Assembly (NCBI GenBank): GCA_016934715.1
Contig: JAFGSI010000053.1
Coordinates: 1-64,000, forward strand
Origin: Anaerolineales bacterium
Lineage (GTDB): Bacteria > Chloroflexota > Anaerolineae > Anaerolineales > Villigracilaceae
Reading direction: 5' to 3'
Length of the DNA: 64,000 nt
Position 1 is the first letter of the stretch, and each line of letters starts with the position of its first letter. Shown here piece after piece: positions 9,081 to 17,736 of this stretch. A program made the translations under genes and the position numbers. The notes under the pieces were generated by a model. The model did no database searches. It was not told the origin of the DNA and saw only the letters and a program-made list of their open reading frames with translations.

Positions 9081-11605
9081 CCGCCCTCGCTCTCCAGACC
9101 GAATCCCGGCCGCGTTTTGCCATCAAGACTCCCGAAAACCTCTCGGCGCGCATCCAGTGGCTGCGCGATTATTATTTCCAGGGTGTGCAGCGGGCCTGGA
9201 ACAACGAGGCAACTGCCTGGACCACCGGAACTCCCTGGGACTTCCAGTACAACGAACTCAACTTCTACATCGTCCCGGAGACCTACGCCTTCCTGCAGAC
9301 CTTCCGCTCCTCGTTCCAGCAGGTCGCCCGCCCGGTGGCCCTGCATCCGGATTTCTGGAAGTGGTCGCTGCCCGAACGGCGGGCCTGGTTCATGCGCGAG
9401 GTCATGGTCTGCTATTTGCCACGCGAGGTCCTGCCCGGCGACCTGCTGGCCGGGGCGCGCTTCAACGTCCAGACCTCGGCCTGCCTGACCCGGCGCGAGA
9501 CCAGGAGCCGCGACCGGCTGGTCTATGGAAAGAACGGAACCCGCGCCGCCCTGGTCTGGTTCCACAACCACGGCTACGGAAACGCCGGCCCGACCGCCGG
9601 CCACCTGATCCCGGACTACGGGCGCATCGTCCGCGAGGGCTGGAAGGCGGTCCACGCCGAACTGGAGAGCCACTACGACGGCCTGTCGAAGCGCGAGCGG
9701 CGCGGTCCACGCGCGGCCCAGCTGCGGGCCATGCTGACTGCTGCCGGCATGCCGCGCGACCTGGCGCGGGCCTACAGCCGGGAGTGTGCCCGCCTGGCGG
9801 AGTCAGAGTCCGATCCGGTCCGGCGGGAGGAGCTGCGCCAGATGGCGGCCAACCTGCTGTGGGTCCCGTGGGAGCCGGCGCGCAGCTTCTGGGAGGCGGT
9901 CCAGGCGCTCTGGCTGACCCATATGCTGGTCATGTCCGATGAGAACTATCCCGGCCCAGGGGTCTCCTTCGGGCGCCTGGACCAGTTCCTGGGCCCGCTC
10001 TGGGAGCGCTCGCTGGCCGAAGGCATGCCGCGCGAATTCGGGAAGGAGATCCTCAAGTGTCTGTGGGTTCACGCCAACACGGCCTACGACTCGATGATCC
10101 GCACCGGCGGCAACCAGGGGATCACCGCCGGTTACGGGCAGCTGCTGACTGTCTCCGGCCTCGGCCCGGACAGGCAGGATAGGACCAATGACCTGACCTA
10201 CGCCCTGCTGGAGGTGGTCGACGAGATGTCGCCGATCCTGGAGCCCAAGCCCAACGTGCGCCTGCACCGCGGCACGCCTGAGAAGCTGCTCGACCGGGTG
10301 GTCGATATGATCGCCTCCAGCCAGGGCGCCCCGTTCCTGCTTAATTTCGACGAGCGCTCGATGGCCGGGATGATGCTCCAGGCCCGTCGCTCGGGGGTCG
10401 AGCATCTCATCCATGCGGACAACGTCTTTGATTATGCTCCGGTCGGCTGCCTGGAGAACACGATGGCCGGCAATGACCGCTCGGGCACGGTCGACGCCAA
10501 CCTGAATCTGCTCAAGGCGGTCGAGTTGGCCCTGACCGGCGGCTTTGACCTGCATCCCTTCACCGACCCGCTGACCGGCGTCCCCGACCCGCCGCGCCGC
10601 GACGGACCCGACACCGGCGACCCGGCTGGTTTCGCCACCTGGGAGCAGTTCTGGGCCGCCTATGGTGAGCAGACCCGCTCCATCATCCGCAGGATCGTCG
10701 ATCTGTACGAGCGGCCGGAGGCCATCCGGGCCCGCTTTGCCCCGACGCCCTACCTCTCCTGCCTGGTGGGCGGCTGCGCCGGGCGGGGCCTGGACGTGAC
10801 CCAGGGCGGGGCCGAACTGAGCTACGTGACCATCGAGGCGGTCACCTACGCCACCACGGTCGACTCGCTGCTGGCGGTCAAGTACCTGGTCTACGATCAG
10901 AAGGTCTGCACGCTGGCCGAGCTGGTCCAGGCCCTGCGCGACAACTGGGTTGGGCACGAGGTCCTGCAGGCGCGTGCCCTGCACAGGGCCCCCAAGTACG
11001 GCCGCGACGACGATGCGGCCGATGCCCTGGCCGCCCAGGTGATGGAACTGTGGACCGAGGAGACCTGGAAGCACAAGACCTTCTCGACCGGCCGCCAGTA
11101 CCGTCCCGGGATGCTCTCCTGGAACTACTGGGTGGCCGACTCGTTCCTCCTGGCCGCCAGCCCTGATGGCCGTCCGAAGGGCAAGTTCCTCTCCAACGCC
11201 CTGTGCCCCTCCAACGGTGCCGACATCAACGGACCCACCGCCAATGCCAACTCCGTCGGCAAGGTTCTGGGCGGCAAGGCTCCCGACGGGAAGGGCGACT
11301 GGCTGGATTATCTCAACCGGCTGCCCAACGGCGGCAGCCACACAATGAGCTTCAACCCATCGCTGTTGCGCGATCCCGAGCATCGCCAGAAATTCAAGGC
11401 CTTCCTGCGCGGCTACGTCGAGAACGGCGGCAGCGCCCTGCAGGTCAACATGATCAACGCCGAGATGCTGCGCGATGCCCAGAAGCATCCCGAGAACTAC
11501 CGTCACCTGCTGGTGCGGGTCACCGGCTACAATGCCTACTTCACCACCATCGGGCGCGAACTTCAGGACGAGATCATCGCCCGTGAGAGCCACCAGACCT
11601 GCTGA
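9077..11605 (+). CDS. Glycyl radical enzyme, pyruvate formate-lyase-like, substrate unknown
   Basis: The 842-residue oxygen-sensitive radical enzyme has the catalytic thiyl cysteine at Cys458 in VGCLENT, with the CxE glutamate at 460. The glycyl radical loop is RVTGYNAYF with Gly817, 26 residues from the end. CxE rather than the PFL Cys-Cys pair places it with the dehydratase/decarboxylase branch (glycerol, choline, hydroxyproline or arylacetate enzymes), not with formate lyase. The GITAGYGQLLT and SGTVDANLNLLKAVEL blocks may suggest an arylacetate-decarboxylase-like subgroup, from memory only. The ATG at 9077 has AAAGGAGA upstream. Its activase follows. Confidence 0.93.
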   Translation: MTALALQTESRPRFAIKTPENLSARIQWLRDYYFQGVQRAWNNEATAWTTGTPWDFQYNELNFYIVPETYAFLQTFRSSFQQVARPVALHPDFWKWSLPERRAWFMREVMVCYLPREVLPGDLLAGARFNVQTSACLTRRETRSRDRLVYGKNGTRAALVWFHNHGYGNAGPTAGHLIPDYGRIVREGWKAVHAELESHYDGLSKRERRGPRAAQLRAMLTAAGMPRDLARAYSRECARLAESESDPVRREELRQMAANLLWVPWEPARSFWEAVQALWLTHMLVMSDENYPGPGVSFGRLDQFLGPLWERSLAEGMPREFGKEILKCLWVHANTAYDSMIRTGGNQGITAGYGQLLTVSGLGPDRQDRTNDLTYALLEVVDEMSPILEPKPNVRLHRGTPEKLLDRVVDMIASSQGAPFLLNFDERSMAGMMLQARRSGVEHLIHADNVFDYAPVGCLENTMAGNDRSGTVDANLNLLKAVELALTGGFDLHPFTDPLTGVPDPPRRDGPDTGDPAGFATWEQFWAAYGEQTRSIIRRIVDLYERPEAIRARFAPTPYLSCLVGGCAGRGLDVTQGGAELSYVTIEAVTYATTVDSLLAVKYLVYDQKVCTLAELVQALRDNWVGHEVLQARALHRAPKYGRDDDAADALAAQVMELWTEETWKHKTFSTGRQYRPGMLSWNYWVADSFLLAASPDGRPKGKFLSNALCPSNGADINGPTANANSVGKVLGGKAPDGKGDWLDYLNRLPNGGSHTMSFNPSLLRDPEHRQKFKAFLRGYVENGGSALQVNMINAEMLRDAQKHPENYRHLLVRVTGYNAYFTTIGRELQDEIIARESHQTC

Positions 11606-11635
11606 ACAGGGACCCTTCATAATTATGCCAATGCC

Positions 11636-12604
11636 ATGCCTGACTCCCTGACCGGACGCATCCTGCACCTGCAGCGCCTCTCGACCGAGGATGGGCCGGG
11701 CATCCGGACGACCGTCTTCTTCAAAGGCTGCCCGCTGCACTGCGCCTGGTGCCACAACCCGGAAAGCATCTCCTCGCTGCTCCAGGTCCAGTGGCATGCC
11801 GACCGTTGCCTGGAATGCCTGACCTGCCTGAACGTCTGCCCGCGCGGTTGTCTGACGATGACCCGCGCCGGGATGGAAATCGACCGGGTCCGCTGCTCGC
11901 GCTGCGGCAAGTGCGCCGAAGCCTGCCCGGCCAATGCCCTCGAGATGCTCGGCCGCCAGGTCACGGTCGACGAACTGCTGCCCGAACTGCTCAAGGATCG
12001 GGCCTATTACCTGGCATCCGGCGGAGGAGTGACCCTTTCGGGTGGTGAGCCGCTGCTTCAGATGGACTTTGTCGAGGCCCTGCTGCGCGGCCTGAAGGAG
12101 GCCGGGATCCACACTGCCCTCGACACCTGCGGCCAGGCCCAGGCTGCCAATCTGGTCCGCCTGCTGCCTTACGTGGACCTGGTGTTGTACGATGTCAAGC
12201 TGGCCGACGCCGGGGCGCATCAAAAATATACCGGCCTGCCGAACCAGAAGATCCTGGCCAACCTGCTCGTCCTGCGGGATGCCCTTCGGGACGGCGGCCT
12301 GGGTGTGGAACTGTGGGTGCGCACCCCGCTGATCCCCGGGGCGACGGCCGGGGCCGCCAATCTGGCTGCCATCGGGCGCTTCCTGGCCGAGCACCTCGAC
12401 GGCTGCCTGGCACGCTGGGAGCTGTGCGCTTTCAACAACCTGGCCCGCGACAAGTACAGCCGCCTCGACCAGGATTGGGCCTACGCCGGCCAGGCCCTGA
12501 TGACCTCCGCCGAACTGGCCGCCTGTGAACAGGCCGCCCGGGCCCACTTCCCGGACCCGCAGATCGTCCTGGCCAGCGGACCGACCCGCCCTCCGGAAGA
12601 TTGA
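11636..12604 (+). CDS. Glycyl radical enzyme activating enzyme (radical SAM)
   Basis: The 322-residue radical SAM protein abstracts a hydrogen from the glycine of the upstream enzyme. The SAM-cluster motif CxxxCxxC is at Cys32, Cys36 and Cys39. A ferredoxin-like insert follows with two further 4Fe-4S motifs (Cys58/61/64/68-72 region and Cys87/90/93/97), the arrangement typical of activases for non-PFL glycyl radical enzymes. GGEP, which contacts SAM, is at 136-139. It lies 30 bases after the enzyme gene. The ribosome site is weak, so translational coupling may be loose. Confidence 0.95.
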   Translation: MPDSLTGRILHLQRLSTEDGPGIRTTVFFKGCPLHCAWCHNPESISSLLQVQWHADRCLECLTCLNVCPRGCLTMTRAGMEIDRVRCSRCGKCAEACPANALEMLGRQVTVDELLPELLKDRAYYLASGGGVTLSGGEPLLQMDFVEALLRGLKEAGIHTALDTCGQAQAANLVRLLPYVDLVLYDVKLADAGAHQKYTGLPNQKILANLLVLRDALRDGGLGVELWVRTPLIPGATAGAANLAAIGRFLAEHLDGCLARWELCAFNNLARDKYSRLDQDWAYAGQALMTSAELAACEQAARAHFPDPQIVLASGPTRPPED

Positions 12605-12622
12605 TCGCGAAAGGACATTGTC

Positions 12623-13471
12623 ATGGAAAAGACCCTCCCCCAATTCTCCGACGCTGACGCCCGCGACCTGCGGGCCGAGATGAAGATCGGCCTGCTGGTG
12701 ACGGTCGATCCGCGCGGGTTGCCGCATGTCACCATGCTCTCGACCCTGATGGCCTGCGGTCCGCAGACGATGTGCTTCGGCCAGTTCACCGAGGGCCTCT
12801 CCAAGGGGTATCTCCGCCAGAATCCCAAGGCGGGCTTCCTGATCATGAGCCTTGACCGGCACGAATGGCGCGGCAGGGCCGTCTTCACCCACACCGCCCG
12901 GGAGGGGGCCGAATACGAGTACTACAACAATGTCCCTATGTTCCGCTACAATGCTTACTTTGGCGTCCATACGGTCTACTACCTGGATCTGGTCGGGCAC
13001 ACCGGCAAGGCGCCCCTGGCGATGAAGCGCATCATCCCGGCTGCTGTGCGGACGATGCTCGGTCGGACCCTGGGCCGCAAACCCGGCCGGCAGGCGGTCC
13101 TCAACCCCTGGACGCGAGCCTTCCTGAACAAGCTCGACAATCTCAAGTTCCTGGCCTACGTCGGTGCCGATGGGTTCCCGGTCATTTTTCCTGCCATCCA
13201 GGCCCAGAGCCTGGACTCCGAGCATGTGCTGTTCGCCACCGGGGCCTACACGGAGGAGCTCGAACGGATCCCGCCGGGGATCGCGCTGGCCCTGTTCGGG
13301 TTGTCACTTACCATGGAGGATGTCCTGCTGCGCGGCCGCTACCAGGGTCTGCGGCGCATGGGCGGGGTGCGGGCCGGCCTGATGCAGGTGGAGTGGGTCT
13401 ACAATGCCATGCCCCCGGTCCCCGGGCAGATCTATCCCCCACTCCCGCTCGAGGCGGTTGAGCACTTCTAG
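12623..13471 (+). CDS. Pyridoxamine 5'-phosphate oxidase-like FMN-binding split-barrel protein
   Basis: The 282-residue protein has an N-terminal split beta-barrel (about residues 15-110; EMKIGLLVTVDPRGLPHVTMLSTL), the usual flavin-binding fold of PNPOx-like proteins. A second region (about 165-270) repeats barrel-like features (NLKFLAYVGADGFPVIFPAI). It lies 18 bases after the activase with AAAGGA upstream of the ATG, so it belongs to the glycyl radical enzyme operon. A flavin reductase, a reactivation factor or a product-handling enzyme are all possible. No catalytic residue decides between them. Confidence 0.7.
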   Translation: MEKTLPQFSDADARDLRAEMKIGLLVTVDPRGLPHVTMLSTLMACGPQTMCFGQFTEGLSKGYLRQNPKAGFLIMSLDRHEWRGRAVFTHTAREGAEYEYYNNVPMFRYNAYFGVHTVYYLDLVGHTGKAPLAMKRIIPAAVRTMLGRTLGRKPGRQAVLNPWTRAFLNKLDNLKFLAYVGADGFPVIFPAIQAQSLDSEHVLFATGAYTEELERIPPGIALALFGLSLTMEDVLLRGRYQGLRRMGGVRAGLMQVEWVYNAMPPVPGQIYPPLPLEAVEHF

Positions 13472-13541
13472 CGCAGCGGGCTTTTCCGGCCTGTGTTTTG
13501 CGCGCCGGATCGGTGCCTGCGTCCGGGCCTCGGTCTGCTTC

Positions 13542-13865
13542 TCAGTCGACGATGAACAGCCTGGCCCCGGTCGGCGTGCCGGAGCGATGCGGCTCGGCGT
13601 TGTCGGCTACCTGGTAGCTGGTCCCCGGGGTCAGGACGAATTTCCTCCCGTCGGCCAGCTCGGTGTGCAGTTCTCCCTCCAGGCACAGCAGGATATGGCC
13701 CTTGGTGCACCAGTGATCGGCCAGGTACCCGGGGCTGTATTCGACCAGCCGGACCCGGAGATCGTCGAATTGCTGCGTGCGCCAGGTCGCCATGCCTGAC
13801 TCACCCTTGTGCTGCGTGGAGGCGATGTGCGCCCAGTCGGTCGTGCCAAAGGGGATGTTCTTCAT
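13542..13865 (-). CDS. Small cupin-fold protein with DHWC motif
   Basis: The 107-residue single-domain cupin has the segment YLADHWCTKGHILLCLEG (about residues 46-63), which supplies His and Cys ligands of the type seen in 'DHCW/DHWC motif' cupins. A C-terminal strand ends in PTGARLFIVD. The family is common but uncharacterised, and a metal-binding enzyme or sensor is likely. Its ATG overlaps the TGA of the upstream metallophosphatase (ATGA), so the two are translated together. Confidence 0.75.
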   Translation of the reverse strand: MKNIPFGTTDWAHIASTQHKGESGMATWRTQQFDDLRVRLVEYSPGYLADHWCTKGHILLCLEGELHTELADGRKFVLTPGTSYQVADNAEPHRSGTPTGARLFIVD

Positions 13866-14623
13866 TTCCACGGTTTGTTCTCCAAAAAGAAATAGCCTGT
13901 TTGCAGGGCCCGCTCCCAATCCGGACGGGCGTTGCGGTGGGCCTGGGCCGCCGCCGCCGGGTGGTCGTAAGGCACGAGCACGAATTCGGCCTGCCAGTCC
14001 GGCCCGTGTTTTTCGAGCAGGGCGTAGCGGGCGTGCGGCGAACCGTTCTCGATGACATGCGGCTCGGGAGCGGTGTCGTCGTAGGCCTGCAGGCCGACGC
14101 TGCCCGGGTTCAGGATCAGGCCCTGGCCGGGCAGGGCGACCAGGCGCGGAACATGCGAGTGCCCGCACAGGATCAACGCGGCGGAAACGGCTCCCAGGCG
14201 CTGGCGGATCTCAACCGGGTCGGCCAGCCGGACGTGGCCGCCGTTGACCGTCTCGAGCAGGTAGGCAGTATCGTCCGTCGGGGTCCCGTGAAAGAGCAGC
14301 AGGCCGCCATCCAGCTCGACCCGGGCAGGCAGGCAGGCCAGCCAGGCGCGCGCGTCCTCGCTGGTATGCGTGTAGGCATAGTGGTCGGACGATCCGTGCT
14401 CAGCCGGGTCCTGCGTGACCAGCCGGCGGTCGTGGTTGCCCATCACGTGGTTCCAGTCGCGGCCGCGCAAGAAGTCAGCTGTCTCCTGGGGCCAGAGCGG
14501 ACCGGAGAGGTGGTCGCCCAGGTTGACGACCCGCTCCACGCCTCGCCGGGAGAGGTCGGCGGCAACCGCCTCCAGCGCCGGCAGGTTGCCGTGGATGTCG
14601 GATAGAATGGCCAGGCGGGTCAT
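13862..14623 (-). CDS. Calcineurin-like metallophosphoesterase
   Basis: The 253-residue protein has the dimetal phosphoesterase motifs in order: DIHGN (residues 9-13), GDHLSGP (about 36), GNHD (about 62) and GHSHVPR (about 155), then LNPGSVG. This is the YfcE/MJ0936-like compact class that hydrolyses small phosphodiesters or phosphomonoesters; the natural substrate is unknown. It is the first gene of a two-gene minus-strand operon with the DHWC cupin. Confidence 0.92.
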   Translation of the reverse strand: MTRLAILSDIHGNLPALEAVAADLSRRGVERVVNLGDHLSGPLWPQETADFLRGRDWNHVMGNHDRRLVTQDPAEHGSSDHYAYTHTSEDARAWLACLPARVELDGGLLLFHGTPTDDTAYLLETVNGGHVRLADPVEIRQRLGAVSAALILCGHSHVPRLVALPGQGLILNPGSVGLQAYDDTAPEPHVIENGSPHARYALLEKHGPDWQAEFVLVPYDHPAAAAQAHRNARPDWERALQTGYFFLENKPWK

Positions 14624-14775
14624 GGTTCTCCTTCCTGCAGCCTGTCCGGGAGGACGACTCCCGGTATGGCTGCCGAGGCGGTGAGGTTCAGGGTGGGTCC
14701 GGTCATGAGGGGTGTGGTCAGGTCTGCCTCCCTTTGGAATGGCCAGGTGGAGCGGGCAAGGATCTTACCCGGGGC

Positions 14776-15267
14776 TCACGAATTGCCCGGCACAGGAATG
14801 CTCCGGCAGGCGTGCCCGGTGATCTGCAGGATGCGTTCGATATCCTCGCGCTGGATGACCAGCGTGCTGGTGTTGACCAGCGGGTGGCATTTCAGCGCCC
14901 CGGCTGCCCAGATCTGTTCGTCCAGGATCACCTCGACCGCGCCGGCCGCGTCGTTGACGATCGCCAGCAGCGAGACCGATCCGGGCTCGATGCCCAGATG
15001 TGTTCGCAGCCGCTCGGGTGAGGCCATGGACAGTTTCGAGACACCCAGGGCCTTTGCCAGTGCCTGCAGGTCGACCGTCTTGTCGAAGCTAACCACGACC
15101 AGGAAGTGCCGGCGGCCTTTGCGGTCGCGCAGCAGCAGGTTCTTGGTCTCGGCCCCGGGCATCGGCGGGACCAGGCGTTGGGCCTCGGCCACGGTGTAGA
15201 CCGGCGGGTGGTCGACCTTCTGGTAGGGAATGGCGTGTTCGGCCAGGAAGGCGTAGATGTCGGTCAT
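14776..15267 (-). CDS. YbaK/ProX-family aminoacyl-tRNA deacylase
   Basis: The 163-residue protein has the YbaK/ProX editing fold. It has the family pattern IPYQKVDHPPVYTVAEA at the N-terminus and KNLLLRDRKGRRHFLVVVS in the core, with GSVSLLAIVND near residue 115. Members hydrolyse wrongly charged tRNA, classically Ala- or Cys-tRNA(Pro). The sequence is closest to the ProX/PrdX type. It is last in a four-gene minus-strand operon, and its ATG overlaps the stop of the zinc-ribbon gene. The B3/B4 protein at 7485 is a second editing-like gene in this window. Confidence 0.88.
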   Translation of the reverse strand: MTDIYAFLAEHAIPYQKVDHPPVYTVAEAQRLVPPMPGAETKNLLLRDRKGRRHFLVVVSFDKTVDLQALAKALGVSKLSMASPERLRTHLGIEPGSVSLLAIVNDAAGAVEVILDEQIWAAGALKCHPLVNTSTLVIQREDIERILQITGHACRSIPVPGNS

Positions 15268-15584
15268 TCCTGCCTGCCTCCCCGGGGTGGGCGGTTGCCG
15301 GCCTGGAGCAGGCGCAGTTCGAACTTCTTCTTCGGTTGCCCTTTGAGCAGGGTGACCTGCCCCTCGATGTTCACATGCGCCCCGTTCTCGATCTCGACGT
15401 CTCCGTAGATTTCCACCCGGGCGCTTTTTTCGAAGACGACGTTGGCCCCTTTGACGATCGTCAGGGCTGGATCGTCGGTCAGTACCTGGAACAGGCTGCC
15501 GCAGTGGGCGCAGCGCACCCGCCGGGCGCCGGCTTTCTCGAAGTTGGTCGATCCGCACTGGGAGCATTCGTAGGGTGTGATCAT
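15264..15584 (-). CDS. Zinc-ribbon protein with short bactofilin-like tail
   Basis: The 106-residue protein has an N-terminal zinc ribbon with two CxxC pairs (CSQCGS at residues 7-12 and CAHCGS at about 26-31). About 50 residues of regular beta pattern follow (VVFEKSARVEIYGDVEIENGAHVNIEG), resembling the start of a polymer-forming (bactofilin-like) beta-helix. The function is unknown. It overlaps the genes on both sides by four bases each (ATGA), so it is an integral operon member. A basic, Gln/Gly/Arg-rich C-terminus ends the protein. Confidence 0.65.
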   Translation of the reverse strand: MITPYECSQCGSTNFEKAGARRVRCAHCGSLFQVLTDDPALTIVKGANVVFEKSARVEIYGDVEIENGAHVNIEGQVTLLKGQPKKKFELRLLQAGNRPPRGGRQE

Positions 15585-16522
15585 TTTCTCTCCTGCCTGG
15601 TTGCCAGGGAGATCCCGGCCAGGATCAAAATGCCGCCGACAACCTTGATCCAGCCCGGCGACTCGCCGAAGATGAGGTAGCCCAGGATCGTCGAGCCGAT
15701 CGGCTCCCCCAGCACACCGATGGCCACCAGGGCTGCCGGCAGGTAGCGCAGGGCCCAGTTGTAGGTCGAGTGGCCGATCAACTGCGGGACGAGGGCCAGC
15801 AGCAGGATCCAGAGATAGGTCATTGGCGTGTAGCCAAAGGGAGTCTGTCCGGCCGCCAGCAGGATGGCGACCAGGACGACCGCCGCGATCCCATAGACCA
15901 GGAAGATGTACGGCACCAGCGACATCCTGGAGCGCAGGCGGCGCCCGATGATCAGGTAGCCGGTCACCGTCCAGGCACCGGCCAGGGCCAGGAAGTTGCC
16001 TCCCATCGCCGCGCCGCCCCACCATTCGGCCAGCGGCGGGCAGGCCAGGCCGCCTTCCCAGCGGCAGGCGTCGCTGATCCCGATGATGCTCCCTCCGGCC
16101 AGTGCCAGGGCCATCCCGACCAGGGCCAGTGGTGCGAGCCGCTCACCCAGCAGCAGTGGCGAGAGCAAGGCCACCCACAGCGGAGCGGTGCTGACCAGGA
16201 CCACCGAACTGGCGATCGAAGTGGTTTCCAGCGAAGAGATCCAGGTGGCGAAGTGCAGCGCCAGGCAGATCCCCGAGACCAGTGCCAGTCCGAGGTCGAG
16301 CCGTGTCAGGTGCTGCAGCTCGGACCGGCCGCGGGTCAGCGCGAAGGGAGCCAGGACCAGGCTGGCCAGGGTCAGCCGCCCGGCGGCGATGACCAGCGAA
16401 GGCGCCTCCATCTGGGCGAAGCGAATGAAGATCGAGGCGGTCGAGACTGCCAGGATGGCCAGAAGGAGGGCCAGGGACAGGACCAGCCGGGAGGGATCCT
16501 TCACATCAGAACCCGGATGCAT
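15581..16522 (-). CDS. EamA-family (drug/metabolite transporter) permease
   Basis: The 313-residue integral membrane protein has ten predicted hydrophobic segments arranged as two EamA repeats, the second beginning near residue 185. EamA transporters export amino acids, purines, nucleosides or other metabolites; the substrate here is unknown. A Trp/Cys-containing loop (DACRWEGGLACPP) lies between the two halves. It begins one base after the alpha/beta hydrolase gene ends and overlaps the zinc-ribbon gene by four bases. Confidence 0.88.
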   Translation of the reverse strand: MHPGSDVKDPSRLVLSLALLLAILAVSTASIFIRFAQMEAPSLVIAAGRLTLASLVLAPFALTRGRSELQHLTRLDLGLALVSGICLALHFATWISSLETTSIASSVVLVSTAPLWVALLSPLLLGERLAPLALVGMALALAGGSIIGISDACRWEGGLACPPLAEWWGGAAMGGNFLALAGAWTVTGYLIIGRRLRSRMSLVPYIFLVYGIAAVVLVAILLAAGQTPFGYTPMTYLWILLLALVPQLIGHSTYNWALRYLPAALVAIGVLGEPIGSTILGYLIFGESPGWIKVVGGILILAGISLATRQERK

Positions 16523-16523
16523 G

Positions 16524-17588
16524 TCAGCGGGCGGCCGCGACCACCTGCAGGATGGCTGCGACAACCGCCTCCGGCCGCTCGAGGTGGATGGCGTGCCCGC
16601 AGTCGATGATCGTGTGGGTGCTGTCTGTCGACAGGGCGGCCAGTTCGGCCTGCAGTTCCAGCCAGACCTGCTGGATTTCGCGGACGGGGAAGTCGGGTGG
16701 CAGGCCGATGGACTGCAGCGCATCGGGGGTCAGGGTGCTGCCGGCGGTCAGCACGACCAGCGGCAGGCCGTCCAGGTCGCCGGCAGCTTGAACCTGGCGG
16801 CTGCTCTCCTCCAGGGCATTCAGTTCGGCCAGCGTGGCATCGAAATAGCCAGGGTGCGACATCAGCGCCAGATAGACCGGCTGCACGTCTTCCGGGAGCT
16901 GCCAGATGAAGGACGGGGCCAGGTCGTGCCCGCCGGAGCTGTTGCCCATCAGGCGCAGCAGGCCAAAGCGCGCCAGGAAGCTCATCGTGCTCAGGACGCC
17001 GACCTGCTGCCGGTTGACCTGTTGGTAGGCCGCCGGCAGCCGTTCGAACTGCTCCTCGTGCCCGGCATCGGCCAGGACCATCCCGGCCATTTCGTCCGGG
17101 TACAGGCTGGCAAACAAGCGCACGCCGTAGCCGCCCAGCGAGTGGCCGACCAGCACGTATGGCCCGGGGATGTTCGCATTGACCAGCAGGGCGTGCAGTT
17201 CCTGGGCGATGTTTCCGGCCGTGCGCGGCAGCCGGCTGGGGTCGCTCCAGCCGTAGCCGGCCCGGTCGTAAGTGCAGATGCGGGTGGTCGCAGACAGCTC
17301 GGCCTGGATCACGGTCCAGCTGAGTGAGAAATCGCCGTTGCCGGCATCGATGACGACAGTCGGGCTGCCCTCCCCGGTGCAGTGAATGTGCAGGCGGGTG
17401 CCGCCAATGTCGACCAGCTGCCCCGGGGCGGGGTACTGGCGGAAGTCATCGGCGGTGGTCTTGAGCTGGGCACCGAAGCCGGCCCCCAGCAGGACCAGGG
17501 TCAGGATCACCAGCCCGGCCAGAATGTGCAGTCCCCAGCCCAGACAGCCGGCGGGTCTGCGGTCCTGCTTGGGATTAATTCCAGCCAT
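16524..17588 (-). CDS. Membrane-anchored alpha/beta-hydrolase
   Basis: The 354-residue protein has one N-terminal transmembrane helix (about residues 18-40) and an extracytoplasmic alpha/beta-hydrolase domain. The nucleophile elbow is GHSLGG (about residue 150), and a late Asp and the HAIHLERPE histidine complete the likely triad. The oxyanion-strand motif IDAGNGDFSLSW is typical of this lipase/peptidase-like subfamily. The ATG at 17588 has GAGGAGAGC just upstream; an in-frame ATG further upstream has no ribosome site. It is first in the operon with the EamA gene. Confidence 0.88.
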   Translation of the reverse strand: MAGINPKQDRRPAGCLGWGLHILAGLVILTLVLLGAGFGAQLKTTADDFRQYPAPGQLVDIGGTRLHIHCTGEGSPTVVIDAGNGDFSLSWTVIQAELSATTRICTYDRAGYGWSDPSRLPRTAGNIAQELHALLVNANIPGPYVLVGHSLGGYGVRLFASLYPDEMAGMVLADAGHEEQFERLPAAYQQVNRQQVGVLSTMSFLARFGLLRLMGNSSGGHDLAPSFIWQLPEDVQPVYLALMSHPGYFDATLAELNALEESSRQVQAAGDLDGLPLVVLTAGSTLTPDALQSIGLPPDFPVREIQQVWLELQAELAALSTDSTHTIIDCGHAIHLERPEAVVAAILQVVAAAR

Positions 17589-17654
17589 CTTGCTCTCCTC
17601 GGGAGATGATTTGGACATAAGTATAAACGATGTATAAGAAATCGACCCCGGCTC

Positions 17655-17683
17655 TTGACAGGGGAGCCCCCAAAGGCTACAAT
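17655..17683 (+). promoter_or_regulatory. Consensus sigma-70-type promoter of the superoxide dismutase gene
   Basis: TTGACA (17655-17660) and TACAAT (17678-17683) are separated by 17 bp. Transcription would start near 17690, inside the dyad described next. Confidence 0.85.
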
Positions 17684-17687
17684 ATTG

Positions 17688-17701
17688 ATGATATTTATCA
17701 T
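17688..17701 (+). promoter_or_regulatory. AT-rich perfect dyad over the sod transcription start (candidate operator)
   Basis: ATGATA-TT-TATCAT is a perfect 14-bp inverted repeat centred at the expected +1. AT-rich dyads of this kind are typical of Fur/PerR- or DtxR/MntR-type metalloregulators, which often control superoxide dismutases. The regulator is not identified in this window. Confidence 0.45.
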
Positions 17702-17736
17702 AAAAATTCACATTCACCCACCAAAGGAGATCCCCC

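Noticed and set aside
9803-13225. A 1140-residue open frame on the minus strand
   Set aside because: It is antisense to the glycyl radical enzyme, activase and flavoprotein genes and is rich in Gln, Gly and Arg, as expected from high-GC shadow frames. It shows no domain and no ribosome site.
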